This document shows, piece by piece, positions 9,192-17,107 of a stretch of 64,000 nt of DNA. Each line of letters starts with the position of its first letter. The stretch's first letter is position 1. Source of the stretch: Agrococcus baldri (GTDB lineage Bacteria; Actinomycetota; Actinomycetes; Actinomycetales; Microbacteriaceae); assembly GCA_007988785.1 (NCBI GenBank), contig BJUU01000007.1, positions 1 through 64,000 on the forward strand, written 5' to 3'. The translations under genes were made by a program, and so were the position numbers. Under the pieces are notes generated by a model. The model was not told where the DNA came from. It made no database searches and was given only the letters and a program-made list of their open reading frames with translations.

Positions 9192-10340
9192 ATGCTGTTC
9201 GGTCGACGTCCGCAGGAGGGTCCGGCCGCGAGCGCGCCCCGGGACGCCGAGGTGCCGCGCGGCATGCGCATCGCCGGCGCCTGGTCGTGGCGCTTCGTCG
9301 CGATCGCAGCGGCCGCCGCCGTCGTCATCTGGCTGATCATGCTCTTCAGCCTCATCGTCATCCCGGTGCTCGTCGCGGCACTCCTGACGGCGCTGCTCGG
9401 GCCGGCGGTCGACTACCTCGTGCGGCACCGCTGGCCGCGCGGGCTCGCGGTGGCGCTCGCGCTCGTGGCGCTCGTCGTGGTCGTGAGCGGCCTCGGCTGG
9501 CTCGCGGTCTCGCAGATCCGCGCCGAGTACCCGGCGCTGCAGGATCGCGGCGTCACCTTCTGGCAGGAGACGCAGGCCTGGATCCTGTCGCTGCCGTTCG
9601 ACATCTCCGAGCAGGATGTGCGCGACTTCGGCACGAACATCCTCGGCACGCTGCGCGAGGATCTCTCCTCGATCCTCTCGAGCGCGCTCTCGGTCGGCTC
9701 GTCGCTCGGCCACTTCGCCGCGGGGCTCCTGCTGACCGTCTTCGCGCTCATCTTCACGCTCGGCGACGGCCGGGGCATCTGGCGCTGGCTCGTGCACCTG
9801 CTGCCGGCGAACGCGCGGCCGGCGACCGACGGCGCCGCAAAGGCCGGCTGGGTGACGCTCGGCAACTTCGTGCGGGTGCAGGTGCTGGTCGCCTTCATCG
9901 ACGCGGTCGGCATCGGCCTCGGCGCCTTCATCCTCGGGCTCTTCTTCGAGGGCGGGATGCCGCTCGTGATCCCGATCGCCATCCTGGTCTTCCTCGGCTC
10001 GTTCATCCCCATCATCGGTGCGGTCGTCACGGGTGCGATCGCCGTGCTCGTGGCACTCATCTCCTTCGGGCCCCTGCCCGGCCTGATCATGCTCGGCATC
10101 GTGCTGCTCGTGCAGCAGCTCGAGAGCCACGTCCTCCAGCCGCTCATCATGGGCACAGCCGTCAAGGTGCACCCGCTCGCGGTCGTGCTCTCGGTGGCTG
10201 CCGGCTCGACGATCGGCGGCATCGCCGGCGCGCTGTTCGCGGTGCCCACGGTGGCGTTCCTCAACAACTTCGTGAAGGCCATCGCGAGCGGTTCGTGGCG
10301 GCGCAATCCGAATCCAACCGTCGAGGATGTGGTCGCATGA
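9192..10340 (+). CDS. AI-2E-family transporter (PurR-domain/TqsA-like permease)
   Basis: 382-aa polytopic membrane protein with about eight helices. Two come first (residues about 30-95), then a soluble segment rich in acidic residues, then a hydrophobic C-terminal half with GSFIPIIGAVVTGAIAV, LVQQLESHVLQPLIMG and GSTIGGIAGALFAVP. These are hallmark segments of the family, whose members export small molecules or act in sodium/proton exchange. The exact substrate is unknown. ATG 9192 follows TAGGAT (9180-9185) by 6 nt, a leaderless arrangement. Its stop overlaps the threonine ammonia-lyase ATG (ATGA), so the two are co-translated. Confidence 0.88.
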   Translation: MLFGRRPQEGPAASAPRDAEVPRGMRIAGAWSWRFVAIAAAAAVVIWLIMLFSLIVIPVLVAALLTALLGPAVDYLVRHRWPRGLAVALALVALVVVVSGLGWLAVSQIRAEYPALQDRGVTFWQETQAWILSLPFDISEQDVRDFGTNILGTLREDLSSILSSALSVGSSLGHFAAGLLLTVFALIFTLGDGRGIWRWLVHLLPANARPATDGAAKAGWVTLGNFVRVQVLVAFIDAVGIGLGAFILGLFFEGGMPLVIPIAILVFLGSFIPIIGAVVTGAIAVLVALISFGPLPGLIMLGIVLLVQQLESHVLQPLIMGTAVKVHPLAVVLSVAAGSTIGGIAGALFAVPTVAFLNNFVKAIASGSWRRNPNPTVEDVVA

Positions 10341-11572
10341 CCGGCACGAGCCTGCCCGGCCCCGCGCTGGCCGACTTCGAGGCGGCCCGCGCGCGGCTCG
10401 TCGGCATCGCGCAGGAGACCCCGATGGAGCTCTCGCGCTACCTCAGCGGCATGCTGGGCGCCGAGGTGCACCTCAAGTGCGAGAACCTGCAGCGCACCGG
10501 CGCCTACAAGATCCGCGGCGCCTACAACATGCTCGCGAAGCTCACCGACGAGCAGCGCGCGCGCGGTGTCGTGGCGGCCTCGGCCGGCAACCACGCGCAG
10601 GGCGTCGCCTTCGCCGCCAGCGAGCTGGGCGTGCGATCGACCATCTTCATGCCGCTCGGCGTCGCGCTGCCCAAGCTGCAGGCCACGCGCGACTACGGCG
10701 CCGCCGTCGAGCTGCGCGGGCTGGAGTTCCAGACCGCGCTCGCCGCGGCGATCGAGCACGTCGAGCGCACCGGGGCAACCTTCGTGCCGCCGTACGACCA
10801 CGCCGACATCATCGAGGGGCAGGGCACCCTCGGCCTCGAGATCCTCGACCAGGTGCCGGATGCGTCCACGGTCGTCGTGCCGATCGGCGGCGGCGGGCTG
10901 GCGGCCGGGGTCGCCTCCGCCATCCGGCAGCGCGCGGAGCGCGACGGCCGCACGGTGCGCATCGTGGGCGTGCAGGCCGAGCGCGCCGCCGCCTACATCT
11001 CCTCGCTCGAGGCGGGCGAGCCGACCACCATCCAGACGCAGCCGACGATCGCCGACGGCATCGCGGTGGCGCGGCCGGGCACGCTGCCGTTCGAGATCAT
11101 CCGCGAGGCGGTCGACGAGATCGTGACGGTCTCCGAGGACGACATCGCGCGGGCGCTGATCGTGCTGCTGGAGCGCGCGAAGCTCGTGGTCGAACCGGCC
11201 GGGGCGGTCACGACCGCCGCGATCATGACGGGACTGGTCGCATCCGACGGCCCGACGGTCGCGGTGCTCTCCGGCGGCAACATCGACCCGCTGTTCATGG
11301 AGCGCGTCATCGGCCGCGGCCTGGCCGCCTCGCAGCGCTACCTGAAGGTGCGGATGGCGCTGCCCGACCGACCCGGCCAGCTGGCGATCATCGCGCAGAT
11401 CGTCTCGGACGAGCAGGCGAACGTCGTCGAGGTGCTGCACTCGCAGCACGACACCTGGACCTCGATCGCGGATGTCTCGATCGACATCTCGGTCACCACC
11501 CGCGGGCCCGAGCACGCCGAGCGCGTGCTCGAGGCGCTGCGGCGCGCCGGCTACCAGCCGGTCGTGCTCTGA
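10337..11572 (+). CDS. ilvA: Threonine ammonia-lyase (threonine dehydratase) with C-terminal ACT domain
   Basis: 411-aa fold-type II PLP enzyme that deaminates L-threonine to 2-oxobutanoate, the entry step to isoleucine. The PLP lysine lies in RTGAYKIRGAYN (about residue 56), with SAGNHAQGVA and the glycine loop PIGGGGLAAG downstream. A single ACT regulatory domain occupies about residues 335-411 (LPDRPGQLAIIAQIVSDEQANVVEV). The length and single ACT domain are those of the short TdcB/IlvA type, so the enzyme could be biosynthetic or catabolic. The ATG overlaps the upstream permease stop. A strong bidirectional terminator follows. Confidence 0.93.
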   Translation: MTGTSLPGPALADFEAARARLVGIAQETPMELSRYLSGMLGAEVHLKCENLQRTGAYKIRGAYNMLAKLTDEQRARGVVAASAGNHAQGVAFAASELGVRSTIFMPLGVALPKLQATRDYGAAVELRGLEFQTALAAAIEHVERTGATFVPPYDHADIIEGQGTLGLEILDQVPDASTVVVPIGGGGLAAGVASAIRQRAERDGRTVRIVGVQAERAAAYISSLEAGEPTTIQTQPTIADGIAVARPGTLPFEIIREAVDEIVTVSEDDIARALIVLLERAKLVVEPAGAVTTAAIMTGLVASDGPTVAVLSGGNIDPLFMERVIGRGLAASQRYLKVRMALPDRPGQLAIIAQIVSDEQANVVEVLHSQHDTWTSIADVSIDISVTTRGPEHAERVLEALRRAGYQPVVL

Positions 11573-11587
11573 CCCGCTGCGAAGACG

Positions 11588-11619
11588 ACGGCGCCCCGCG
11601 GTCTCCCGCGGGGCGCCGT
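11588..11619. terminator. Bidirectional terminator between ilvA and greA
   Basis: A 14-bp perfect stem (11588-11601 with 11606-11619) is closed by a TCTC loop, between two convergent genes whose stops lie 61 bases apart. ACGGCGCCCCGCGG forms the left arm. Confidence 0.85.
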
Positions 11620-11633
11620 GATGCGTCGGGGCG

Positions 11634-12122
11634 TCAGCCCCGGTAGGTCTGCACGTCCTTGACGACGACCTCGATGGTCGCGCCGGAGGGTGCCTCGTAG
11701 GAGGTCTGCTCGCCGATCTTCAGGCCCAGGATGGCCGCGCCCAGCGGGCTCGCCTCGCTGTAGACGTCGAGCTCGTCGCCGGCCTCGGCGATCTCGCGGT
11801 TGCCCACGAGGAACGTGGTCTCGTCGCCGGCGATCGTCGCGGTGACGACCGTGCCGGGCTCGACCACGCCGGTGGCCTGCGGTGCCTCGCCGACGGTGGC
11901 GTTGCGCAGCAGCTGCGTGATCTGCGTGATGCGGGCCTCGATCTGCGCCTGGTCGTCCTTGGCTGCGTGATAGCCGCCGTTCTCCTTGAGGTCGCCCTCG
12001 TCGCGCGCCTCCTCGATGCGCTTGGCGATCTCGGCGCGGACGGGACCCTGCAGGTGCTCCAGCTCGCCCTGCAGGCGGTCGTACGCCTCCTGGGTGAGCC
12101 AGGTCTCCGTGGTGCCGTTCAT
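11634..12122 (-). CDS. greA: Transcription elongation factor GreA
   Basis: 162-aa RNA polymerase accessory factor that rescues backtracked complexes by stimulating transcript cleavage. An N-terminal coiled coil (residues about 8-75) carries the acidic tip ARDEGDLKENGGYHAAKDDQ, with the catalytic D and E. The C-terminal FKBP-like domain includes SPLGAAILGLKIGEQTSYEAPSG. ATG 12122 has GGAGACC upstream and gives the usual length; an in-frame ATG at 12176 would add 18 unconserved residues. It neighbours DUF4307 and divergent mca, matching the mycobacterial order. Confidence 0.97.
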   Translation of the reverse strand: MNGTTETWLTQEAYDRLQGELEHLQGPVRAEIAKRIEEARDEGDLKENGGYHAAKDDQAQIEARITQITQLLRNATVGEAPQATGVVEPGTVVTATIAGDETTFLVGNREIAEAGDELDVYSEASPLGAAILGLKIGEQTSYEAPSGATIEVVVKDVQTYRG

Positions 12123-12177
12123 GTGGTCTCCTGATATGCACAGAACCGGCCCCGAGTGGGCCGGTCCAGCATGCATT

Positions 12178-12570
12178 CTATGTCACCCAGCACTCGGAGA
12201 CCAATCCTGTGGTCGCCAGCGCGCTCGTGCGCACCGGCACGACGTGCGTGCTGGTGAAGGCATCGGTGGGCGGCAGCTCGAGCTGCACCCAGCCGACGAT
12301 GCCGTAGGCGGGGTCGAGCGCCTGCACCGCGCACTCGACGGTCGTGCCCGCATCCACCGAGACCTCGAAGATGACCTCGACGGTGGAGTCGTCGATGATC
12401 TCGTGGCCGATGGTGCGCGACTGCAGCTGCGTCGAGCCCGGCTCGGTGCCGACCCACCAGACCCACAGGGTCGCGGTCAGCAGGACGGCGACGCCGACGC
12501 TGATCCCTAAGATCTTCTCGCGCCGGGTGCGCGATCGCGTGCGCCCGTAGCGGCGTTCGAGATCGGTCAT
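12178..12570 (-). CDS. DUF4307 single-pass membrane protein
   Basis: 130-aa protein. A short basic N-terminus (RYGRTRSRTRREK) precedes one membrane helix (about residues 21-42), and the extracytoplasmic beta-rich domain contains two cysteines (TVECAV and VSECWVT). These cysteines may form a disulfide. The family is restricted to actinobacteria and has no known function; its place between greA and mca is conserved. Divergent from mca, with 90 bp between starts. Likely topology is N-in, C-out (inference from charge). Confidence 0.88.
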   Translation of the reverse strand: MTDLERRYGRTRSRTRREKILGISVGVAVLLTATLWVWWVGTEPGSTQLQSRTIGHEIIDDSTVEVIFEVSVDAGTTVECAVQALDPAYGIVGWVQLELPPTDAFTSTHVVPVRTSALATTGLVSECWVT

Positions 12571-12660
12571 GTCGCCTGTCCGTGGGAAGATGGGAACGGA
12601 TCCAGCCTATCTGCCGCGCCGTCGAGCGCCGGTGCCTGCTGGGTCGGGAGGGGAGAGGCC

Positions 12661-13515
12661 GTGCGAAGACTGCTCGCAGTGCATGCGCATCCGGACGACG
12701 AGTCGAGCAAGGGCGCCGGCACCCTCGCGCGCTACGCCGCCGACGGCGCCCAGGTGACCGTCGTGTCCTGCACGGGCGGCGAGAGCGGCAGCGTGCTGAA
12801 CGAGCGCTTCGAGCTCGGCCACCGCGCCTCGCGCGACATCACCGGCGTGCGCCGGCTCGAGATGGCCGCGGCGCAGGCGGCGCTCGGCGTCGAGCACGTC
12901 TGGCTCGGCTACGTCGACTCCGACATGCCCCCGGAGGGCGAGCCGCTGCGGCCGCTCTCCTTCGCCACCATCCCGCTCGAGATCTCGGGCCGCCCGCTCG
13001 TGCGGCTCATCCGCCGACTGCGTCCGCAGGTCGTCGTCACCTACGACGAGACCGGCGGCTACCCGCACCCCGACCACATCCGCTGCCATGAGGTGACGAT
13101 GTGGGCGGTCGAGCACGCGGCCGCCGGGCTGCCGGAGCTCGGCGAGCCGTGGGAGGTGCAGAAGGTGTACTTCGACCGCACGATGAGCGGTGCGCGGCTG
13201 CGCGCGCTGCTGGGCGCCCTCGAGGCCTCGGTGCCGGATGACGAGCGGCTGCCCTTCGTGCGCGAGTGGGTGGAGCGGATGGGCGACCGCGGCGAGACGA
13301 TGACGACGCGCGTCGACGTCGCCGCCCACCTCGAGGCGCGCGACATCGCGCTGCGCGCGCACGCCAGCCAGGTCGACCCCGAGTCGCGCTTCTTCTTCTG
13401 GCCCAACGAGCTGCTGCGCGAGACGTGGCCGACCGAGGACTACGAGCTGGTGCGATCGCGTGCGGCCGTCGATGGCACGGAGGACGACCTGTTCGCGGGC
13501 GTCGAGGAGGAATGA
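12661..13515 (+). CDS. mca: Mycothiol S-conjugate amidase
   Basis: 284-aa zinc amidase that cleaves mycothiol conjugates to release a mercapturic acid for export, a detoxification step specific to actinobacteria. The metal site is visible as HAHPDDESSKG (His10, Asp12, Asp13) and HPDH near residue 138. The lysine after ESS (Lys17) is the residue that separates Mca from the deacetylase MshB. GTG 12661 has GGGGAGAGG upstream and matches the family start. Its stop overlaps the next ATG. It implies that the cell makes mycothiol. Confidence 0.95.
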   Translation: MRRLLAVHAHPDDESSKGAGTLARYAADGAQVTVVSCTGGESGSVLNERFELGHRASRDITGVRRLEMAAAQAALGVEHVWLGYVDSDMPPEGEPLRPLSFATIPLEISGRPLVRLIRRLRPQVVVTYDETGGYPHPDHIRCHEVTMWAVEHAAAGLPELGEPWEVQKVYFDRTMSGARLRALLGALEASVPDDERLPFVREWVERMGDRGETMTTRVDVAAHLEARDIALRAHASQVDPESRFFFWPNELLRETWPTEDYELVRSRAAVDGTEDDLFAGVEEE

Positions 13516-13820
13516 TGCACCAGCTGTTCACGGAGGAGCTGCCCTACGACCCCAATCAGGTGACGCCGGGGGTGATCGGGTTCGCCGTGACGGCGCTCGT
13601 CGCGATCGTCGTCATGCTGCTGATGTGGGACTTCAACCGGCGGGTGCGGCGCATCAACGACCGCGAGGAGGCGAGGGAGCGGCTGCAGGCCGAGATGGCC
13701 GAGTCCCAGCGCGGTCAGGCTGCTGCGGTCGAGGGGTCAGAGGACGCCGATGGAGGTCGCGCGCCAGCGGCCGTCGAGCCCCTCGAGGCGGATGGCGACG
13801 GCGCGGGTCCGGCCCGCTGA
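13512..13820 (+). CDS. Small membrane protein downstream of mca (Rv1083-like position)
   Basis: 102-aa protein starting ATGA-coupled to the mca stop, with AGGAGG just upstream. One membrane helix (about residues 19-40) is followed by a basic stretch (DFNRRVRRINDREEARERLQAEM) and an acidic, alanine-rich tail. Small membrane proteins at this place are conserved after mca; no function is known. The last 84 bases overlap the convergent Rv3235-like gene. The disordered tail may exist only because the frame stays open over that gene. Confidence 0.75.
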   Translation: MMHQLFTEELPYDPNQVTPGVIGFAVTALVAIVVMLLMWDFNRRVRRINDREEARERLQAEMAESQRGQAAAVEGSEDADGGRAPAAVEPLEADGDGAGPAR

Positions 13821-14165
13821 CCGCACGACCACCGCGCCCTCCACGACCCCGTCGGCGGCGTGGCAGGTGCGCACGCTGCTGATCTCGAAGCCCGGCACCT
13901 CGCGCTGGCGGCGACCGGCCCGCGCGCGGCGGGCATCGAGCGCGCGATGGGTGAGCAGCTCGTAGGTCGACTCGGTCACCCAGCGTGCGATCTGCTGCAC
14001 CTCGCGCACGCCGAGCAGGATCTCGATCACGCCGGTCGCGAGGTTCTCGAGCAGCGGCGCCGGGTCGGGCAGGCCTGCCGAGGAACAGGGCTGGAAGTCG
14101 AAGAACTCCTCCGCGTCCACTGCCGTCATCCGCTGTCTCGTCGCCCGCACGATGCCTCCTCGCAT
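13737..14165 (-). CDS. Rv3235-family protein
   Basis: 142-aa protein with the family core: a helical region LLENLATGVIEILLGVREVQQIARWVTESTYELLTHRAL and a small beta domain, FEISSVRTCHAADGVVEGAVVVRSAGRTRAVAIRLEGLDGRWRATSIGVL. Function is unknown; the family occurs in actinobacteria, often near secA/whiB-type loci. ATG 14165 gives the longest form. GTG 14150 directly follows a GAGGAGG motif and is a good alternative start. The 3' end overlaps the small membrane protein gene on the other strand by 84 bp. Confidence 0.75.
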   Translation of the reverse strand: MRGGIVRATRQRMTAVDAEEFFDFQPCSSAGLPDPAPLLENLATGVIEILLGVREVQQIARWVTESTYELLTHRALDARRARAGRRQREVPGFEISSVRTCHAADGVVEGAVVVRSAGRTRAVAIRLEGLDGRWRATSIGVL

Positions 14166-14305
14166 ACCGCCGCCGCGGTGTGCGGCCCGCGGAGGCGCCG
14201 CCGTGCCGGAAAGGTAGCCGGTTTGGCCCGCTGCCCGTGATGGGCACTTCTGCCCTGTGGAGAACGCTCCGCACGGTCGACCGAGAGCCGGTTAGATTCG
14301 CCCGC

Positions 14306-14875
14306 GTGCGCTTCGAGGATCTGTTCGACGACCTGGAGAGCCAGCTCGAGGCCGAGCTGGGGGCCGAGCAGCGCGACCTCCAGGCCGAGGAGGAGCGCTT
14401 CCGCATCGGCAGGCTCGAGCTGCGCGACCGCATCGCCGCTGCGCCCCGCCTGCTCGACCTCACGCTGCGGGCCGGCGGCCGGCTCCGGATGCGGCGCATG
14501 GCGCTGGGGCGCGACTGGCTCAACGGGATCGTGCTCGAGGGCGCGCCCGCCGAGACGGGCGCGGTCGTGCCGCTGCACGCCATCGTCGGCATCGAGCTCG
14601 ACGGGGACGGCGCCGCCGCATCGGTGCGGCCGGCGAAGGAGGCCGGCGACCTGCAGGCCCGCCTGAGCTTCGCCTTCGCGCTGCGCGATCTCGCCCGGCG
14701 GCGGGCCTCCGTCATCCTCGAGGGCGCCTCGCCGATCGCCGGCACCATCGACCGGGTCGGTCGCGACCACCTCGACCTCGCGGTGCACGAGCCGGGGGAG
14801 CGGCCGCGCCACGGCGCCGTGCGCTCGTGGCGGCTCGTGCCGTTCGCGGCATTCGACTGGGTGCGGCTGCCCTGA
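14306..14875 (+). CDS. Conserved hypothetical protein, actinobacterial
   Basis: 189-aa protein of unknown function. The N-terminal 45 residues are an acidic, probable coiled-coil helix (EDLFDDLESQLEAELGAEQRDLQAEEERF). The rest is beta-rich, with two repeats of a short barrel-like pattern: GRDWLNGIVLEG...VPLHAIVGIEL, and ASPIAGTIDRVGRDHLDLAV...WRLVPFAAFDWV. The second repeat resembles small SH3/LSm-like barrels by eye only. GTG 14306 lies 7 nt after TAGATT (14293-14298), so the transcript is probably leaderless. It converges with the adjacent HTH gene. Confidence 0.7.
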   Translation: MRFEDLFDDLESQLEAELGAEQRDLQAEEERFRIGRLELRDRIAAAPRLLDLTLRAGGRLRMRRMALGRDWLNGIVLEGAPAETGAVVPLHAIVGIELDGDGAAASVRPAKEAGDLQARLSFAFALRDLARRRASVILEGASPIAGTIDRVGRDHLDLAVHEPGERPRHGAVRSWRLVPFAAFDWVRLP

Positions 14876-14878
14876 GGC

Positions 14879-15136
14879 TCAGCGCTCGCCGAACAGGTCG
14901 GCGATGCTCGGCGCCTGCGCCTGCCGCCACAGCCCGCGGCGCCGCTCGACCTCGAGCTCGCGATCGATCCACGACTGCACCTCGTCGTCGGCGACGCGCC
15001 ACGCGCCGCGCACGCGCACGCCGCGCAGCTCGCCGGCCTCGAGCAGATCGACGATCGCGCCGGGCGTTGTCCCCAGCACGTCGGCCACGTCGGCGACGGC
15101 GAGGAAGCGGCGGGGTTCCATCGACATGGCCACCAT
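14879..15136 (-). CDS. Small excisionase/BldC-type helix-turn-helix protein
   Basis: 85-aa protein, essentially one MerR-like winged HTH (FLAVADVADVLGTTPGAIVDLLEAGELRGVRVRGAWRVADDEVQSWIDREL) with a short C-terminal tail. Such proteins bind DNA in multimers and act as developmental regulators (BldC) or excisionases. No prophage genes are nearby, so the regulator reading is preferred. Start codons at 15136, 15133 and 15127 are all possible. The gene stops 3 nt beyond the convergent hypothetical gene. Confidence 0.78.
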   Translation of the reverse strand: MVAMSMEPRRFLAVADVADVLGTTPGAIVDLLEAGELRGVRVRGAWRVADDEVQSWIDRELEVERRRGLWRQAQAPSIADLFGER

Positions 15137-15235
15137 TGTGCGCCAGTCGGCGCCGAGCCGGGGGAGGCTGTGGAGAACTTCCGCGCCGTGTCGTGCTGAC
15201 CTGCCAGGTTGAGTGCGTCGACGAGGGAGGACGTC

Positions 15236-15847
15236 ATGGCAGCACGCCGCACGTGGATGGATCCGAGGCTGGTGATCGGGGTCGTCCTCGTGCTCGCCTC
15301 GCTCGCCGGCGTCTGGTTCGTGGTGCAGCAGTCAGCCCGCACCGAGACCGCCTGGGCAGCCACCCGCACGCTGCTGCCCGGCGACACCGTGGCAGCCGGC
15401 GACGTGCAGCAGGTCGACGTGCGGCTGCCGCAGTCGCAGGATCGGTATCTGGATGCTTCGGCCGACCCGGTGGGCATGATCGTCGCGTCGACGGTCGGGG
15501 AGGGCGAGGTGCTGCCGCTGCGCGCCCTCGGCGACGCGACGAGCGAGGATCGCGCCGCCGTCGTCGTCGACATCCAGGGCGCGCTGCCGCGCTCGGTGCG
15601 CGCCGGCTCCCTCGTCGACATCTGGACGGCGCCGCCGACCGAGGAGGGCTACGAGGCGCCCGCCGTGCTCATCGACGACGCGATCGTCGTCGGCGTCGTC
15701 GAGGACGAGGGGATCCTCGCGAGCGCGGCGCAGCAGCTCGAGCTGCTGGTGCCGACCGACGAGACCTCGCTGCTGCTCGAGGCGATGTCGAACGAGCACG
15801 TGCTGAGCGTCGTGCCGCTCGCGCAGCCGGTCGAGGCGGCGCCGTGA
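15236..15847 (+). CDS. SAF-domain membrane protein (CpaB/RcpC-like)
   Basis: 203-aa protein with one N-terminal membrane helix (about residues 12-33) and an extracytoplasmic SAF domain (TRTLLPGDTVAAGDVQQVDVRLP, then GEVLPLRAL). CpaB/RcpC proteins of this kind belong to Flp/Tad pilus assembly. ATG 15236 has GAGGGAGG 6 nt upstream. Its stop overlaps the next GTG (GTGA), coupling it to the CpaE-like gene. No pilin, CpaF or TadBC genes lie nearby, so the pair is an orphan within the window and pilus function is not demonstrated. Confidence 0.82.
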   Translation: MAARRTWMDPRLVIGVVLVLASLAGVWFVVQQSARTETAWAATRTLLPGDTVAAGDVQQVDVRLPQSQDRYLDASADPVGMIVASTVGEGEVLPLRALGDATSEDRAAVVVDIQGALPRSVRAGSLVDIWTAPPTEEGYEAPAVLIDDAIVVGVVEDEGILASAAQQLELLVPTDETSLLLEAMSNEHVLSVVPLAQPVEAAP

Positions 15848-17103
15848 TCGGCATCGCCGTCTCCGCGCCGCTCGAGCGGGAGGACGCGATCGTGCGGGAA
15901 GCCGCCCGGCACGGCCACCGCGTCGCCATCCGCGCGGCGACCGCCGCCGATCTGATCGAGCGGCTCGCGGCGCGGCCCGACGGCGCCGAGCCGCGCATCG
16001 ACCTCGTGCTGGTCGTCGCCGACGACCGGCACGCCAGCCGCGACCTCGTCGACGCGTGCGACAGGCAGGGCATTCGGCTGCTCGCGCTCGCCGACGACGC
16101 GGGCGAGCGCTCCCGGGCGCAGAGGCTCGGTCTCGACGCCGTCGCGTGGACCGACGGCTTCGGCGCGATCGAATCGCAGGTGCAGCCGAGCGCGCAGTCG
16201 CGTGCCGAGCCCGCGCCGGCCCGCGGCAGGGTCATCGCCGTCTGGGGTCCCGCCGGCTCGCCCGGCCGCACGACGGCCGCCATCGCGCTCGCCGCGGAGC
16301 TCGCGCTGCTCGGCGGGCGGGTCGCGCTCGTCGACGCCGACACCACGAGCGCCGCCGTCGCTCCGTCGCTCGGGCTGCTCGACGAGTCGCCCGGGTTCGC
16401 CGCGGCGGCGCGACTGGCGCGAGCCGGCAGCCTCACGGTCGACGAGCTCGACCGCATCTGCCAGCAGGTGCCGACGATGGGCGGCACCGTGCGGGTGCTG
16501 ACCGGCATCGGCCGCGCGAGCCGCTGGCCGGAGCTCGGCGGCGACCGAGTCGCCGAGGTGCTCGAGCGCTGCCGCGACTGGGCAGGCACGACCGTGGTGG
16601 ATGTCGCGGCGAGCCTCGAGCGCGACGAGGAGATCTCGAGCGACCTGTTCGCGCCGCGTCGGCACGCCGCGACGCTCGCGGCCCTCGAGGCCGCCGACGA
16701 GGTGCTCGTGGTCGCGGGCGGCGACGCCGTCGGCATCGCCCGGCTCGTGCGCGCGCTGCCGGAGCTGCGAGAGCTCGTGCCGCAGGCGCGCGTGCGCGTG
16801 GTGGTCAACAAGGTGCGCGCCTCGGCGATCGGCATCGCGCCCGAGCGCGCCGTGCAGGAGACGCTGCGCAGGCTCGCGGCCGTCACGCCCGAGGCGTGCT
16901 GGCCCTTCGACGGCCGCGCGGCCGACGCGGCGCTGCTGGAGGGACGCCCGCTCGTGGACGTCGCGGGCCGCTCGCGGCTGCGCCGCCGCGTGCAGGAGCT
17001 CGCCGCCTCGCTCGTGCCGAGCGAGGCGGCGGCACCGCCCAGCCGCGCCTCGCTGCGGGCCGCCGAGCGACCCAGGAAGCGCTGGCTGCCCGCGCTACGC
17101 TGA
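15844..17103 (+). CDS. CpaE/MinD-like P-loop protein with altered Walker A motif
   Basis: 419-aa protein. An N-terminal receiver-like domain (residues about 1-110) and an alanine-rich linker lead to a MinD/ParA-type ATPase fold (about 125-390: VIAVWGPAGSPGRTT, GGRVALVDADTTSAAVAPSLGL, TVVDVAAS, RVRVVVNKVRASAIG). In the P-loop both lysines of the deviant Walker A (KGGxGKT) are replaced (GPAGSPGRTT: proline/alanine and arginine). ATP hydrolysis is therefore doubtful or adapted. It is co-translated with the SAF protein and may localise a pilus or secretion machine. A TACGCT promoter for pdtaS overlaps its stop. Confidence 0.8.
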   Translation: MIGIAVSAPLEREDAIVREAARHGHRVAIRAATAADLIERLAARPDGAEPRIDLVLVVADDRHASRDLVDACDRQGIRLLALADDAGERSRAQRLGLDAVAWTDGFGAIESQVQPSAQSRAEPAPARGRVIAVWGPAGSPGRTTAAIALAAELALLGGRVALVDADTTSAAVAPSLGLLDESPGFAAAARLARAGSLTVDELDRICQQVPTMGGTVRVLTGIGRASRWPELGGDRVAEVLERCRDWAGTTVVDVAASLERDEEISSDLFAPRRHAATLAALEAADEVLVVAGGDAVGIARLVRALPELRELVPQARVRVVVNKVRASAIGIAPERAVQETLRRLAAVTPEACWPFDGRAADAALLEGRPLVDVAGRSRLRRRVQELAASLVPSEAAAPPSRASLRAAERPRKRWLPALR

Positions 17104-17107
17104 ACCG

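Noticed and set aside
9413-11515. 700-codon minus-strand open frame opposite the permease and threonine ammonia-lyase
   Set aside because: Same shadow effect; both sense genes are certain.
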